5,203 bases of DNA from Candidatus Solibacter sp. (GCA_017883355.1 JADGNS010000441.1:1-5203); one strand, 5' to 3'. Positions 1-5,203 are shown, counted from the first letter of the stretch. Translations and numbers: made by a program. Notes: generated by a model from the sequence alone, not told the origin.

Positions 1-254
1 TTGCTGATGACCGCACCATCCAGCAAGATCAGGGGCAGACACTCGTTTCCGCACTGCCGGAGGGCTGTCTTCACAACTTCGCTGGCGGCGAACGCCTGCG
101 GCTGCTGGGCCAGGTTATAGCGCTCGACTGCGATCTTCTGATTCGCCAGCCAGTGGAGATCACTGGCGAATCTCACCAGCGCCGGATCGACACTCGGGCC
201 GCACACACCTGTGGAGCAACACATTGGGGGATCGAAGACTTCTACTTTGTTCAT
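1..254 (-). CDS. arsD: Arsenite metallochaperone ArsD (3' end cut by window edge)
   Basis: Reading left from the ATG at 254 gives 84 codons with no stop before the window edge, compared with about 120 residues for a whole ArsD. The start reads MNKVEVFDPPMCCSTGVCG, so Cys12, Cys13 and Cys18 sit exactly where the As(III)-binding cysteines of E. coli plasmid ArsD are. Further on, RYNLAQQP and LPLILLDG are also typical of the family. Known family role: a cytosolic chaperone that binds As(III) or Sb(III) and passes it to the ArsA ATPase of the ArsAB efflux pump; it also has weak repressor activity. The start is supported by AAAGGA at 266-261, six bases upstream. It lies 69 bases downstream of the arsE-like gene on the same strand; I see no terminator or convincing promoter in that gap, so it is probably in the same operon. 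By inference arsA should follow just outside the window. The C-terminal part, including any later cysteine pairs, cannot be seen. Confidence 0.95.
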   Translation of the reverse strand, partial: MNKVEVFDPPMCCSTGVCGPSVDPALVRFASDLHWLANQKIAVERYNLAQQPQAFAASEVVKTALRQCGNECLPLILLDGAVIS

Positions 255-323
255 ATTCTTTCCTTTCGTCGCTAGACGCTTATGGCAGAGAGACAACCTC
301 AACTATTTTGCCCTGGCCCGTCG

Positions 324-563
324 TCAAACCCGGTTCACGAGCATGTTCTTGAGTTCCGAAACGGTCGGAACTCGCCCGGAAATCACCACCTCGCCGTCGA
401 TCACCACTGCGGGAGTTCGCATTACGCCGAGATCCAGAATGTCGGCGATGTTCGTCACGTGCGAGATGTCCGCGGCCAAATCGAGTGCAGCGCAGGCATC
501 GATGACATTCCGTTCCGTATTCTGGCAATTGGGGCAGCCAGGCCCCGCGATTTGAATTTTCAT
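324..563 (-). CDS. arsE: Small thioredoxin-like protein, ArsE-like (TM0996/MTH895 type)
   Basis: A complete 79-residue protein with no signal peptide, so cytosolic. It begins MKIQIAGPGCPNC, giving a redox CxxC motif (Cys10-Pro-Asn-Cys13) right after the first beta strand. Thr50-Pro51 in MRTPAVVIDG is the cis-proline typical of thioredoxin folds, and ISGRVPT near residue 61 is common in the TM0996/MTH895 small thioredoxins. The ATG at 563 overlaps the TGA of the arsG-like gene in an ATGA, and GAGGT at 574-570 is a good ribosome binding site. Small proteins of this type are the ArsE part of ArsEFG systems, where ArsE with ArsF is described as reducing nitro-substituted aromatic arsenicals. Here it may supply cytosolic electrons to the membrane partner; that is inference. 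The same frame stays open upstream to 1322, but that stretch lies over arsG and shows no thioredoxin features, so I use the coupled ATG. Family call firm; exact substrate uncertain. Confidence 0.88.
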   Translation of the reverse strand: MKIQIAGPGCPNCQNTERNVIDACAALDLAADISHVTNIADILDLGVMRTPAVVIDGEVVISGRVPTVSELKNMLVNRV

Positions 564-1252
564 AGCTGCACCTCGAAGATATAGATCAGACAGTAGCGAG
601 TTCCGACGATGACGAAAATCGCTCCCGTCAGGCGCCGGGCCCACTTTTCGAACTGGACAAGCTTCTGGAATGCCTTGCTGACCCACTGGGCGCCCAGGGC
701 GATCAGCACCGCAAACACGAACACGGGGACACCGGTTCCAGCCCCGTATGCCGAGGGCAGCAACACGCTGGAGCCATTCTTGATGGCGAGTGGAAGCAGG
801 CTGCCGAAAAACAGGGCTGCGGACACCGGACAAAAAGATAGGGCAAAGAGAATCCCAAGCAGGCCGGCGCCCCAGGATCCGGATCTTCCAAAACGCTCCC
901 CGGCCTTGTCGCTGACACACGACGTGGCGAAATTGATGTGCACGAATCCCAGAAGGACGATCCCGACCGCGATCAGGACCGGCCCGAGGAACTGGTTCAT
1001 ATACGTGGAGAGCCAGAAAGACAAGTCCGGGATAGCGAACACACTGGCGATCAGAAGAGCGGCCAATACCGCATAGGCCAGGCTCCGCCCCAGGGTGTAC
1101 AGAACCCCGGTCAGGAGAACCCGCCGCGGAGAAGAGAGATCTTTGCCAATAAACGACATCGCGGCCACGTTCGTGGCAAGCGGACACGGACTGATCGAAG
1201 TGAGGATTCCCAGCCAGACCGCCGTCAGCACCGCCGTGGCAGGCAAGATCAC
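560..1252 (-). CDS. arsG: Membrane permease, ArsG-like (DsbD/CcdA-related fold)
   Basis: 230 residues, strongly hydrophobic, with about six membrane segments near residues 6-24, 46-72, 86-108, 126-155, 170-190 and 206-226. Two related half-motifs stand out: SISPCPLATN around Cys23 and ALSFCPVSAA around Cys141. They recall the paired membrane cysteines of DsbD/CcdA proteins. Further cysteines are Cys112 and Cys221. The closest family I recognise is the ArsG permease of ArsEFG systems, described as exporting trivalent aminobenzyl arsenicals. The start is GTG at 1252, whose GTGA overlaps the arsF stop; AAGAGG at 1263-1258 is a suitable ribosome binding site five bases upstream. The 3' end overlaps the arsE-like start by four bases. 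Being between two thioredoxin-like partners suggests either an exporter of a reduced arsenical or an electron-carrying membrane protein; the sequence alone does not decide between them. Confidence 0.85.
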   Translation of the reverse strand: MILPATAVLTAVWLGILTSISPCPLATNVAAMSFIGKDLSSPRRVLLTGVLYTLGRSLAYAVLAALLIASVFAIPDLSFWLSTYMNQFLGPVLIAVGIVLLGFVHINFATSCVSDKAGERFGRSGSWGAGLLGILFALSFCPVSAALFFGSLLPLAIKNGSSVLLPSAYGAGTGVPVFVFAVLIALGAQWVSKAFQKLVQFEKWARRLTGAIFVIVGTRYCLIYIFEVQL

Positions 1253-1713
1253 GAGAGCCTCTTGAGGTAGTCGCGAACCTCCCGCTCCACGTACCCCTGC
1301 ATGGCCGATTTGTCTCCGACAAGTTCCCAGGTTTCGTTCAGCACTTTGTGCTCGGCCTCCCTACCCTTCTCGAAGCGCACCAGCACCAGCGATTTCGTGA
1401 AGAGTTGATAGTCCTTCACAAAGTGCCGGTTCTCCGGAAGCTGCACGTTCACGAGTTTGTATTGCAGGCGGTTGCCAGCGATGTCGGCGCCAAACCTCCG
1501 CTCAATGACTTCACGGGAATAGCTCTCAATCGTGCGGCATGTAGTGCAGCGGGCGGTTACATGGAAGTAATAGGCGACGACCTTGGTGTCCGTTGTCTGC
1601 GGCTGCGACGCCGCCCGGGAATCGGCCCGACCTTTCTCGGCGTGGACGAAGATCGCGAAGAGAGCCGCCACGGCAAGGAAGAACAGAACCATGGAACTGA
1701 ACTTGCGAAACAC
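1249..1713 (-). CDS. arsF: Membrane-anchored or exported thioredoxin-like protein, ArsF-like
   Basis: 154 residues. A basic N terminus (MFRKF) and a hydrophobic run over residues 7-24 form a signal peptide or membrane anchor; VHA at 23-25 is a possible cleavage site. After a polar linker (about 26-42) comes VVAYYFH followed by TARCTTCRTIESYS, which places a CxxC motif at Cys56-Thr-Thr-Cys59 just after a beta strand, as in thioredoxin folds. The pattern YYFH-x-TARC-xx-CR-xIE is the one I associate with proteins annotated as ArsF, the nitroreductase subunit of ArsEFG. A role outside the membrane, working with ArsG, is inferred. The start is GTG at 1713, directly abutting the TAA of the DGC gene; a strong GGAGG at 1723-1719 supports it. 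The stop overlaps the arsG start in GTGA. The true enzymatic role is uncertain: no flavin-binding or classical nitroreductase motif is visible, so thiol redox chemistry is the safer description. Confidence 0.82.
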   Translation of the reverse strand: MFRKFSSMVLFFLAVAALFAIFVHAEKGRADSRAASQPQTTDTKVVAYYFHVTARCTTCRTIESYSREVIERRFGADIAGNRLQYKLVNVQLPENRHFVKDYQLFTKSLVLVRFEKGREAEHKVLNETWELVGDKSAMQGYVEREVRDYLKRLS

Positions 1714-2112
1714 TTATGCCTCCGCAACTTCTAATTGCCGCCCCAGCAGGTCGCGCAGCTTCGCCGCGACTATCGCAATCCGTTCATCGGTGACCGGCGT
1801 CTTGCCTTTCTCCATGCCCAGGTCGCTGACCCGCAGGTGGATGAAATCGGTGAAGCCGCCGAACTCCATGGTCTTCTTCGCGCAGTCGCTATCGCAACCG
1901 TCCACCACAAGGATCCGGTCGGCGTCGCGTGTATTGACCTCGATCAACTCGACTCTACCGGCGATTCCCGCGAGGCAAAACATCTTCGCATCGCCCGCCT
2001 TGTGGAGCGTCCGCACGGCACGATCGCCGATCTCGGCGATATCCGCCGCCCCGGAGCAAGAGAACATCAGGTCTGTATTTCCTGAACAGGAGCACTTGGG
2101 TTGTATGTTCAT
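1714..2112 (-). CDS. DGC-domain putative zinc-binding protein
   Basis: 132 residues, soluble, no signal peptide. It matches the DGC-domain family (putative zinc-binding proteins named for an Asp-Gly-Cys motif): FSCSGAADIAEIGDRAVR at 17-34, KMFCLAGI at 43-50 and VVDGCDSDCAKKTME at 69-83. The six cysteines are Cys7, Cys9, Cys19, Cys46, Cys73 and Cys77, so there are ample thiols to bind a metal or metalloid. The biochemical function of the family is not established. I choose the ATG at 2112 because AAGGA lies six bases upstream (2123-2119) and family similarity begins soon after. An open frame reaches back to 2229, but it would overlap arsR by 92 bases with unlike-protein sequence. It starts 25 bases after the arsR stop and abuts arsF, so it is in the operon; by inference it helps handle arsenic or keeps a metal in balance during stress. 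Confidence 0.87.
   Translation of the reverse strand: MNIQPKCSCSGNTDLMFSCSGAADIAEIGDRAVRTLHKAGDAKMFCLAGIAGRVELIEVNTRDADRILVVDGCDSDCAKKTMEFGGFTDFIHLRVSDLGMEKGKTPVTDERIAIVAAKLRDLLGRQLEVAEA
1719..1723 (-). promoter_or_regulatory. Ribosome binding site of the arsF-like gene
   Basis: GGAGG lies inside the last codons of the DGC gene, five bases before the GTG at 1713. It decides the GTG start, which otherwise has only the zero-base junction TAA-GTG to recommend it, and shows that arsF can be translated independently of full coupling. Confidence 0.8.
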
Positions 2113-2137
2113 GTCGTTTCCTTTCTTTCCGGAATGA

Positions 2138-2473
2138 TTACGGTGTGGTACCTGCGTGGACCAGGTCCCATTGCTCACGCGCCTGCTTCTGCAACTCGGA
2201 CTCGACACAACTAAAGAACTTGGTGACACACTTCATGCGGAGGCGATACCAGATCTGGGCCCCCCGACGCTCATCTTGTACCACGCCCGCGGCCTTCAGC
2301 ACCGACAGGTGCTTGGAGACAGTGGACATGTCCGAGCCGACGATCGCGGTCAAGTCGCAGACGCACCGTTCCGACTGCATGAGTTCATCCACGATAAGCA
2401 AACGGGAAGGGTGCCCTAACGCTTTGAAGACTTGTGCGCGCGCCTCATATAGGGCCAAAGTCTTTGCATCCAT
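2138..2473 (-). CDS. arsR: ArsR/SmtB-family metalloid-responsive repressor
   Basis: 111 residues with a winged helix-turn-helix: FKALGHPSRLLIVDEL (16-31), the recognition region DMSTVSKHLSVLKAAGVV (48-65), then the wing DERRGAQIWYRL (67-78). A CVCDL motif at Cys37 and Cys39 lies in the helix where classical ArsR proteins hold thiols for As(III). Two further cysteines, Cys82 and Cys89, follow the wing in RMKCVTKFFSCVE and could supply extra ligands. Known role: a dimer that represses its own operon and leaves DNA when As(III) or Sb(III) binds. I use the ATG at 2473; an in-frame TTG immediately before it (2476) is possible but has no independent support. No Shine-Dalgarno is present; the -10 element is eight bases upstream of the ATG, so the message is likely leaderless. 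It is the first gene of the operon. The metalloid specificity (arsenite rather than Cd, Zn or Sb) is inferred from arsD and the arsEFG-like genes downstream. Confidence 0.95.
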   Translation of the reverse strand: MDAKTLALYEARAQVFKALGHPSRLLIVDELMQSERCVCDLTAIVGSDMSTVSKHLSVLKAAGVVQDERRGAQIWYRLRMKCVTKFFSCVESELQKQAREQWDLVHAGTTP

Positions 2474-2477
2474 CAAG

Positions 2478-2496
2478 AATGATTATAGCAGTCATT
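2478..2496 (-). promoter_or_regulatory. Candidate ArsR operator over the -10
   Basis: Inverted repeat AATGA - 9 bases - TCATT, perfect in both five-base arms and enclosing the TATAAT. A repressor dimer here would block RNA polymerase directly, as ArsR/SmtB proteins usually do. Short arms mean chance cannot be excluded. Confidence 0.45.
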
Positions 2497-2511
2497 TGGC
2501 TAAACCGCCAA
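2482..2511 (-). promoter_or_regulatory. Promoter of the ars operon, extended -10 type
   Basis: On the minus strand a perfect TATAAT lies at 2487-2482, preceded by TGC (2490-2488) to make an extended -10. TTGGCG at 2511-2506 matches four of six bases of the -35 consensus with an 18-base spacer. The expected start of transcription, about seven bases after the -10, is near 2475, essentially at the arsR start codon. Reading from sequence only; no mapped start is available. Confidence 0.8.
2496..2511 (-). promoter_or_regulatory. Second inverted repeat at the -35 and spacer
   Basis: TTGGC - 6 bases - GCCAA, perfect five-base arms, starting at the -35 hexamer and ending where the -10 repeat begins. 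It may be a second operator half-site pair or simply coincidence. The six-base loop is too unlike a terminator (no T-run after it) for that reading. Confidence 0.35.
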
Positions 2512-2563
2512 TTGTGCAAGCGCCCCAGGCCGCTTCCCAGACCCAGCAGCTTTATGTTTGGCG

Positions 2564-3883
2564 TCAACGCGGGTTCCGCACTGATCCGCCGGCCGAACCT
2601 GTCCGCCACTCAGACCGATACCCGTTGGGGACCGTAACGTGCTCTCCTGAAAAACGAAATACCCCTGAGTTGTCTTCTCCCCGCAGAGGCAACAGAATCT
2701 CCACACCTTTCTTCCCTTTCTTTCTTCCCTCCGCCAGCACGCGTGTCCAATCCCGTTCCACGGTAAGGGCTACTCTGGCGCCATGGATCCACAGGGCTTC
2801 CGGTTTAAGCACAACCACCACCTCCGGCGGTCGAACAAAGCTCTGCACTCGCAGCAAGTGGCCCTCTACCGCCGTACCCTTTGGCGCCAGCAGTTTGCCT
2901 CTAACGTCCCGAATTGTGGCCACAAGTTTTGCGGAAAAGGGATCTCCCGCCGCGGCGGTGTCGGTTTGAATCGATGCCGTCAGATCAAGGGAGAATGGCA
3001 ATCCGGTCGGCAAGGCGAGCACCTTCGCGGATGCGCTCTTGGTACCTTCCCTGGTCGGCGGTTCGGAGTCGGGTGAAAAGGTGACCGTCGATTTGCCCCG
3101 AAACTCCCGGCAATTCGTAAATCCTGTCGTGTTCTCCGTCTCCTCGGCATTCGGGTAGATAAAACGCTGCCGCGCCTGTTTCGGCAAAAGGAATTGCCCG
3201 TCGCCAATCTGCACCCGCGTGACGTCCATCGTGTTGGTCGACATGCACATACCAGCGGCCAACGGCACTTCTCCGGTGGTCATCGTTATCCGGACCATGT
3301 CAGCCGTCTCCGCATCTACCTGGAGGGTCCCGCTGTAGGCGATTCGCACCCATGAATTGGCGGCTTTCATCGAGTAGTGGCTGGCGGACTTCGCCACCTG
3401 AAACGAGTACTCCATCACGGTTCGATTGTGGTCCGTTATGGTTCTCTCGAACCTGAACCTCTTGGCATCCTCCTGAAAAACAACGGCTACAATTCCTCCG
3501 AAGCTGCCGGTGCCGATCGGTCCGTAGCGCACCACGTGATCGATTTCGGCGTCCTCGAACCGGCTTGCGCCAGACCACGAGTAGATCTCGCCCGTGTTCG
3601 CCATCGTCACATCCAGGCGCAATCGGTCGGATGAGTACTTGCGCAGCACCAGATCCGGCGTTGGGTGCCGCCGCTGCTCCAGCAACACACTGCACGCGCG
3701 CGGCAGCGATACTGCCGCCGGCTCAAAGTAATCCCGGTTCACCGTTTCCACGCAAGTGTAATTTGGAATTTCCTGCGCGCTGGCCAGCGCCTTCTGGGTG
3801 GCCCGCATGAGCACCTCAGTCGGATCGTATTCCGCCCCCGCCGCTAGGCCGATGGCACAGGCGAACATCAGTGCGTCGCGCAT
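2564..3883 (-). CDS. Secreted protein of unknown function, acidobacterial family (downstream copy)
   Basis: 439 residues, complete. The N terminus (MRDALMFACAIGLAAGA) is a signal peptide with a likely cleavage after Ala17 (A-G-A), so the protein is exported. I do not know a function. Two regions are visible: an N-terminal domain to about residue 265 with IPNYTCVE (39-46), GEIYSWSGASRFE (98-110), EYSFQVA and SHY (158-170), LLPKQARQRFI (232-242) and NCREF (257-261); and a C-terminal part with ALPTGLPFSLDL (290-301), AAAGDPFSAKL (310-320) and LLAPKGTAVEGHLLRV (331-346), the GD...PKG..V.G pattern of a small beta domain. Cys44, Cys64, Cys213 and Cys258 are shared with the neighbouring paralogue and may form disulfides. 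The ATG lies four bases after the stop of the upstream gene with no clear Shine-Dalgarno, so translation is probably coupled. No catalytic motif is evident. Same direction as the ars operon but with its own promoter gap between. Confidence 0.85.
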   Translation of the reverse strand: MRDALMFACAIGLAAGAEYDPTEVLMRATQKALASAQEIPNYTCVETVNRDYFEPAAVSLPRACSVLLEQRRHPTPDLVLRKYSSDRLRLDVTMANTGEIYSWSGASRFEDAEIDHVVRYGPIGTGSFGGIVAVVFQEDAKRFRFERTITDHNRTVMEYSFQVAKSASHYSMKAANSWVRIAYSGTLQVDAETADMVRITMTTGEVPLAAGMCMSTNTMDVTRVQIGDGQFLLPKQARQRFIYPNAEETENTTGFTNCREFRGKSTVTFSPDSEPPTREGTKSASAKVLALPTGLPFSLDLTASIQTDTAAAGDPFSAKLVATIRDVRGKLLAPKGTAVEGHLLRVQSFVRPPEVVVVLKPEALWIHGARVALTVERDWTRVLAEGRKKGKKGVEILLPLRGEDNSGVFRFSGEHVTVPNGYRSEWRTGSAGGSVRNPR

Positions 3884-3887
3884 AAGG

Positions 3888-5203
3888 CTAAGGCTGGGCG
3901 GTAAACCACTCCGTCCGGAAGCCGCTCTCCAGCACCTCCCGCCCGCCCGGAAGGTGAAACACGCCGTAACGGCTCTCGCTGGGCAGCGGTAATTCGATCT
4001 CCATCCCCCTGCTTCGCAGCACCTTGCCCGCGCCTGTTCTCAGATCGCCCGGCCGCCGGTTCGGCAGCAGAACAAGAGGCACCGTCACGCCGCCGGCCTG
4101 GACCGCTTCCCACCGCAACGCGACCGTGTGCTCCATACCCCGCGTATGACCGGTCTCCACGCGCATGAGCCGTCCCTGGACGGCTGCCCCTTCCGCAACC
4201 AGCGTTTTCTGCCGGTCATCGCGAATCGGTTTGGCCAACCGCCCTTCGATTGCGTCGCCGGCAGCCGCCTGGCCGAATCGAACAGCAGTGACCAGGTCCA
4301 CAGTGACCGGCAAGCCCACGGGCAGACCCAGTGCCGTCGCCGGAATGCCAGGTTGCCCTCCGCCCGTCTGCGCACCGTCGCCAAATGCCACTCTCGACTC
4401 CGCCTGGTATTCACGGCACGCGGAAAAGGTCATCGCATTTTCGGCTTCGGCGCCTTCGCGCCCGATGAATCGCTGCCGAGCGACCTTCGGCAGCAGGTAA
4501 TCGCCCCCGCCCAACTGCACGATGCCGTATTCCAAGGATGTGTCGGCTTCACACGTATCGGTCGCCGCCGGCAATTCTTCGGTTCGCACTACTAATCGGA
4601 CTAGCTCCGCTGTTCTCGGATCCAATAGCAGCGTTCCCGTATAGCCGGTGACGATCCATTCCTTGCGCGCCTTGACCCGGTAGTGGCTTCGGTCCTGGGC
4701 TACTGCAAACGAGTATTCGAAAAGACGCCGGCCGTCCACGGTCGTCTCTCCTTCGAAAATGTACTTCGGGCTACGGGGCTGAAAAATCGCGAGAAGCATG
4801 GTGGCGAAAGGGCCAGTGCCCGTGGCTCCCTCCGGCACGAGTTCGTCAAGATCACCCTCTTCGAACTTGCTCGCACCCGCCCAGGAATAGATCTCATTAC
4901 CGCTCGCATAGGCAACGTCGAGGCGCAGCCAGTCGGTGCTGTCCAACTTCAGCCGCGCCTGAAAGTCGCCTTGTTTCCGCCTCGCCAACAACGTGTCGCA
5001 GGACTTGGGAGCGCGCCCGGTTACTGGTTCGTAGCGGTCCCGCTGAATCGACTCCACACAGGTATGGTTGGGAATTCGTTCACCGTGTTCCACAACCTGG
5101 TCGCGTAGCCGCATCAAAATCAAAACGGGGTCTTCGTTACCAGTGGAATCCGCCTCCCGAAGCGGTCTGCTCACGGATGGGGATACCGCCGGCCGCGGGG
5201 CAG
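3888..5203 (-). CDS. Paralogue of the secreted acidobacterial protein (5' end cut by window edge)
   Basis: The frame is open from the right edge to the TAG at 3890-3888. The first possible start in the window is a GTG at 5174 (428 residues), but it has no ribosome binding site and yields a polar N terminus (MSRPLREADSTGNEDP). The paralogue has a signal peptide at the matching place, and the frame continues upstream to the edge, so I treat the gene as 5'-partial with its true start outside. Numbering from that GTG: IPNHTCVE (34-41), NEIYSWAGASKFE (93-105), EYSFAVA (153-159), LLPKVARQRFI (227-237), ACREY (252-256), LPVGLPV (284-290) and QAAAGD (302-307). Cys39, Cys59, Cys208 and Cys253 have exactly the spacing of the downstream copy. 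Over 218 aligned residues without gaps I hand-count about 91 identities. Probably exported and co-transcribed with its partner; function unknown. Confidence 0.82.
   Translation of the reverse strand, partial: APRPAVSPSVSRPLREADSTGNEDPVLILMRLRDQVVEHGERIPNHTCVESIQRDRYEPVTGRAPKSCDTLLARRKQGDFQARLKLDSTDWLRLDVAYASGNEIYSWAGASKFEEGDLDELVPEGATGTGPFATMLLAIFQPRSPKYIFEGETTVDGRRLFEYSFAVAQDRSHYRVKARKEWIVTGYTGTLLLDPRTAELVRLVVRTEELPAATDTCEADTSLEYGIVQLGGGDYLLPKVARQRFIGREGAEAENAMTFSACREYQAESRVAFGDGAQTGGGQPGIPATALGLPVGLPVTVDLVTAVRFGQAAAGDAIEGRLAKPIRDDRQKTLVAEGAAVQGRLMRVETGHTRGMEHTVALRWEAVQAGGVTVPLVLLPNRRPGDLRTGAGKVLRSRGMEIELPLPSESRYGVFHLPGGREVLESGFRTEWFTAQP

Larger units (their letters stand above)
2477..2563 (-). 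other. Intergenic gap between the paralogue pair and the ars operon
   Basis: 87 bases. The left half carries the ars promoter and candidate operators. In the right half I see no hairpin followed by a T-run, so no intrinsic terminator for the upstream pair can be supported; read-through into arsR remains possible. Confidence 0.7.

Noticed and set aside
255..323. A possible internal promoter before arsD.
   Set aside because: No -35/-10 pair with acceptable spacing could be found; only the ribosome binding site is convincing.
324..1322. A 332-codon open frame on the minus strand in the arsE frame.
   Set aside because: Only its last 79 codons are a recognisable protein. The rest lies over arsG in another frame, is rich in Arg, Gly and Pro, and lacks membrane or domain features.
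1583..2137. A 184-codon plus-strand frame opposite the DGC and arsF genes.
   Set aside because: Antisense shadow: Ser/Arg/Pro-rich with no motif, while the opposite strand encodes two recognisable families.
2113..2229. A longer DGC protein starting at 2229.
   Set aside because: The extra 39 residues overlap arsR, are Ser/Arg-rich with no family likeness, and the ATG at 2112 has a proper ribosome binding site.
2506..2563. CGCCAA (2563-2558) and TTGGCG (2511-2506) on the minus strand could pair as a terminator stem after the paralogue pair.
   Set aside because: The loop would be 46 bases, the stem only six, and no T-run follows. TTGGCG is better explained as the -35 element.
2145..2969. A 274-codon open frame on the plus strand.
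   Set aside because: It runs antisense across arsR, the promoter and the end of the secreted-protein gene. Its product has no recognisable domain and a composition typical of a GC-rich antisense shadow.
5172..5174. GTG as the true start of the upstream paralogue.
   Set aside because: It has no Shine-Dalgarno, would leave the protein without the signal peptide its paralogue has, and the reading frame continues open to the window edge.

Overview
The window reads as part of a GC-rich bacterial chromosome, most likely from an acidobacterium of the Solibacter/Bryobacter type. That placement rests mainly on the two large proteins on the right, whose motifs (IPN-TCVE, EIYSW-GAS-FE, LLPK-ARQRFI, CRE-Y/F, late GLP-GLP and AAAGD) match a secreted family of unknown function that I remember as abundant in acidobacterial genomes. 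It is recall, not a search result. All eight genes lie on the minus strand and are tightly packed, so transcription runs from right to left.

Right part (about 5203 to 2564): two tandem, clearly paralogous genes. The upstream copy is cut by the window edge. The downstream copy is complete and begins with a signal peptide. Only 4 bases separate them. They align without gaps over about 218 residues and keep four cysteines at identical spacing. No function is known to me.

Middle (2563 to 2471): an 87-base gap holding a strong extended -10 promoter for an ArsR/SmtB-type repressor. The expected transcription start falls on or within about 3 bases of the arsR start codon, and there is no Shine-Dalgarno sequence, so the mRNA is probably leaderless. 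Two overlapping inverted repeats cover the -35/spacer and the -10 and are candidate operators.

Left part (2473 to 1): an arsenic-resistance operon in the order arsR, DGC-domain putative zinc-binding protein, arsF-like, arsG-like, arsE-like, arsD (cut by the left edge; arsA probably follows). From the DGC gene to the arsE-like gene the junctions abut or overlap by 4 bases, each with its own good ribosome binding site. ArsR should sense the metalloid and release the operon. ArsD is a cytosolic As(III) chaperone that normally hands arsenite to the ArsA ATPase. ArsE/F/G resemble the ArsEFG system known for aromatic arsenicals.

ArsE, ArsG and ArsF also have the parts of a DsbD-like thiol relay: a cytosolic CPNC thioredoxin, a membrane protein with two cysteine half-motifs, and a membrane-anchored or exported CTTC thioredoxin-like protein. 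This arrangement, next to a DGC protein and ArsD, is the most interesting feature of the window. There is no mobile element, RNA gene or CRISPR array that I can see.
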